The notes beneath the pieces are model-generated. The model was given only the letters and a program-made list of their open reading frames with translations. It was not told where the DNA came from and did not search any database. A DNA stretch of 64,000 nucleotides from Clostridium sp. CMCC3677 (GTDB lineage Bacteria; Bacillota; Clostridia; Clostridiales; Clostridiaceae). The stretch is taken from contig NZ_JAMQHS010000001.1 of assembly GCF_023845585.1 (NCBI RefSeq), positions 124,001 to 188,000 of the forward strand, read 5' to 3'. Both the position numbers and the translations under genes were made by a program. This document shows positions 63,100-64,000 of this stretch, one piece after another (the first letter of the stretch is position 1; each line of letters opens with the position of its first letter).

Positions 63100-63119
63100 A
63101 CCCCTGGGGTGTAAAAAAT
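63100..63119 (+). repeat. CCCCTGGGG-type element
   Basis: ACCCCTGGGGTGTAAAAAAT directly after the wall-binding peptidase gene (3 nt from its stop). Confidence 0.9.
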
Positions 63120-63123
63120 GGAA

Positions 63124-63154
63124 ACAGATAAGATTTGATCTTATCTGTTTTTTT
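63124..63154 (+). terminator. Rho-independent terminator (AGATAAG type)
   Basis: ACAGATAAGAT and ATCTTATCTGT form a perfect 11-bp stem with a 3-nt loop, then TTTTTT. Confidence 0.92.
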
Positions 63155-63163
63155 GGTGTATCT

Positions 63164-63188
63164 ACCCCTGGGGTCCAGAAAATGGGAA
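63164..63188 (+). repeat. CCCCTGGGG-type element (CCCCTGGGGTCC variant)
   Basis: ACCCCTGGGGTCCAGAAAAT, the same TCC variant as in the hairpin at 7290-7339. It lies 66 bp upstream of the RAYT gene. Confidence 0.85.
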
Positions 63189-63253
63189 ATGTTTAAATAA
63201 AAAGATTATGTCTATACTTTAAAATAATAATAGTTATAGGGAGAAATGCTAAG

Positions 63254-63844
63254 ATGTCAACACCTAAAATTATATGGTATGAAGGTGCTATATATCATAT
63301 AACAACTAGAGGTAATCGTAGAAGTAAAATTTTTTTAGATGAACAAGACTTTAGGGTTTATTTGAATAAACTTGAGGATAGCTTACATTATTATGATTAT
63401 TTAAATTATGAATTAATATCATATTGTTTGATGAGTAATCATGTGCATTTAATAATAAAAACAGGAAAAGAACCATTAACACGAATAATGGGAAGATTGA
63501 ATTCTACATACACAAAATATTTTAATAAGAAATACAATTACATAGGACATTTATTTCAATCACGATATTTTTCAGAGTTGATAAAAGATGATAAACAAAT
63601 CTTAGAAGTTAGTAGATATATTCATTTAAATCCAGTAAGGGCTAATATAGTTAAGAAACCTGAGTATTACAAATGGTCTAGTTATTCTATGTTTATAGGA
63701 AAGACTTCTAAGAAAACAATAAATCCAGAAATAATATTAGATTATTTTAGTAAAAGGAATAGAGATATTTTATATAAGGAATTTGTAGAGAATGCACTTA
63801 GTATCAATAAAGAGGGAGGGAAGTTAAGTGGCTACAGTGGTTAA
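63254..63844 (+). CDS. REP-associated tyrosine transposase-like protein (RAYT, Y1/IS200-like)
   Basis: 196 aa HUH-family single-strand DNA transposase relative. It has the GAIYHITTRGNRRSKIF opening, the HUH metal motif SNHVHLII (H63 and H65), IGHLFQSRYFSELI and the tyrosine in RYIHLNPVRA (Y122). These fit RAYT/TnpA-REP proteins, which in other bacteria act on short palindromic REP sequences. No IS200-type subterminal ends were identified around it, as expected for a domesticated RAYT. RBS is weak (TAGGGAG). It overlaps the comM start by 17 nt. Confidence 0.9.
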   Translation: MSTPKIIWYEGAIYHITTRGNRRSKIFLDEQDFRVYLNKLEDSLHYYDYLNYELISYCLMSNHVHLIIKTGKEPLTRIMGRLNSTYTKYFNKKYNYIGHLFQSRYFSELIKDDKQILEVSRYIHLNPVRANIVKKPEYYKWSSYSMFIGKTSKKTINPEIILDYFSKRNRDILYKEFVENALSINKEGGKLSGYSG

Positions 63845-64000
63845 TAGTTTTGGAATATTAGGTATAGATGGATATTTAGTTAAAATAGAAATTGATATTA
63901 TAGATGGATTACCGTCTATATCTATAGTAGGAATGGGAGATACTGCCATAAAAGAATCTAGAGAGAGGCTTGAAGCATCAATAATAAACTCTAAGTTTCA
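63828..64000 (+). CDS. comM: ComM/YifB-like Mg-chelatase-related AAA protein (partial)
   Basis: Runs off the window after 57 codons. The N-terminus, starting at GTG 63828 and containing SFGILGIDGYLVKIEIDI followed by GLPSISIVGMGDTAIKESRER, is the diagnostic YifB/ComM opening (S5-fold Lon-like domain). ComM is a hexameric helicase promoting branch migration during natural transformation. RBS GGGAGGG at 63814-63820. It overlaps the RAYT gene, so the two may be cotranscribed. Confidence 0.9.
   Translation, partial: MATVVNSFGILGIDGYLVKIEIDIIDGLPSISIVGMGDTAIKESRERLEASIINSKF

Noticed and set aside
51912-63188. CRISPR array formed by the CCCCTGGGG elements
   Set aside because: Spacing is kilobases, not tens of bases, and intact genes lie between copies; no cas genes are present.
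50936-63844. Intact prophage
   Set aside because: Only one phage-related gene is seen; no structural, terminase, integrase or lysis genes are present.

Overview
The window is very AT-rich, has strong AGGAGG-type ribosome binding sites, and uses AT-ending codons throughout. Its proteins have the typical character of Clostridium sensu stricto (cluster I): tandem clostridial signal peptidases, HelD, secreted proteins with choline-binding-like GW/YYF repeats, and extracellular-polysaccharide genes. I cannot name the species from the sequence alone. No rRNA, tRNA or CRISPR array is visible.

Layout. 0.2-18 kb is mainly housekeeping: two signal peptidases I, a DUF3006 protein, FtsH, HelD, a polar amino-acid ABC transporter, a chemotaxis receptor, a thiamine-diphosphate enzyme with a small partner, a cation efflux protein and an M18 aminopeptidase. 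18-26.5 kb holds three secreted proteins with C-terminal or central cell-wall-binding repeats. One carries a ComEC-like metallo-beta-lactamase domain; one shows codon use of a very highly expressed gene. 26.7-50.5 kb is a surface-glycan locus: an O-antigen-ligase-like protein and a WbaP-like initiating transferase on the minus strand, a mazEF pair between them, then a long plus-strand run. That run holds glycosyltransferases, a Wzm/Wzt (TagGH)-type exporter, a sugar nucleotidyltransferase, a flippase-like/kinase fusion, a HAD phosphatase, a radical SAM/SPASM protein and a GtrA, followed after an ISL3 transposase relic by a GtrII-GtrB-GtrA cassette. 50.9-63.8 kb is an accessory island: a phage replisome-organizer-like gene with a broken tail, DUF3791/DUF3990 remnants, two nucleotidyltransferase/HEPN pairs around an AAA-ATPase-like PD-(D/E)XK gene, an M13 peptidase, wall-binding secreted proteins, a DUF2334-type lipoprotein and a REP-associated tyrosine transposase (RAYT). 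The window ends inside comM/yifB.

Two repeat systems stand out. The first is a ~150-215 bp element with four near-complete copies (about 14.0, 14.2, 20.2 and 28.6 kb) and at least four fragments. It folds into an outer stem, two small side hairpins and a central long hairpin. Stem sequences differ between copies but stay complementary, while loop and bulge sequences (GGACTGAG, ATTGAGACAAGC, CAATGCC) are conserved. The second is a REP-like palindrome, CCCCTGGGG in the context ACCCCTGGGGTGTAAAA. It recurs nine times between 51.9 and 63.2 kb, nearly always a few bases after a stop codon, so that it divides the island into one- to three-gene modules and ends next to the RAYT gene. Only two further copies lie in the other 51 kb, one of them an inverted pair forming a perfect 23-bp hairpin inside the amino-acid transporter operon.

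Functionally, the centre of the window builds and modifies a surface polysaccharide and supplies wall-attached proteins. The right-hand island carries toxin-antitoxin-like and mobile functions. Assignments rest on motifs read by eye and on family knowledge; no database search was possible.
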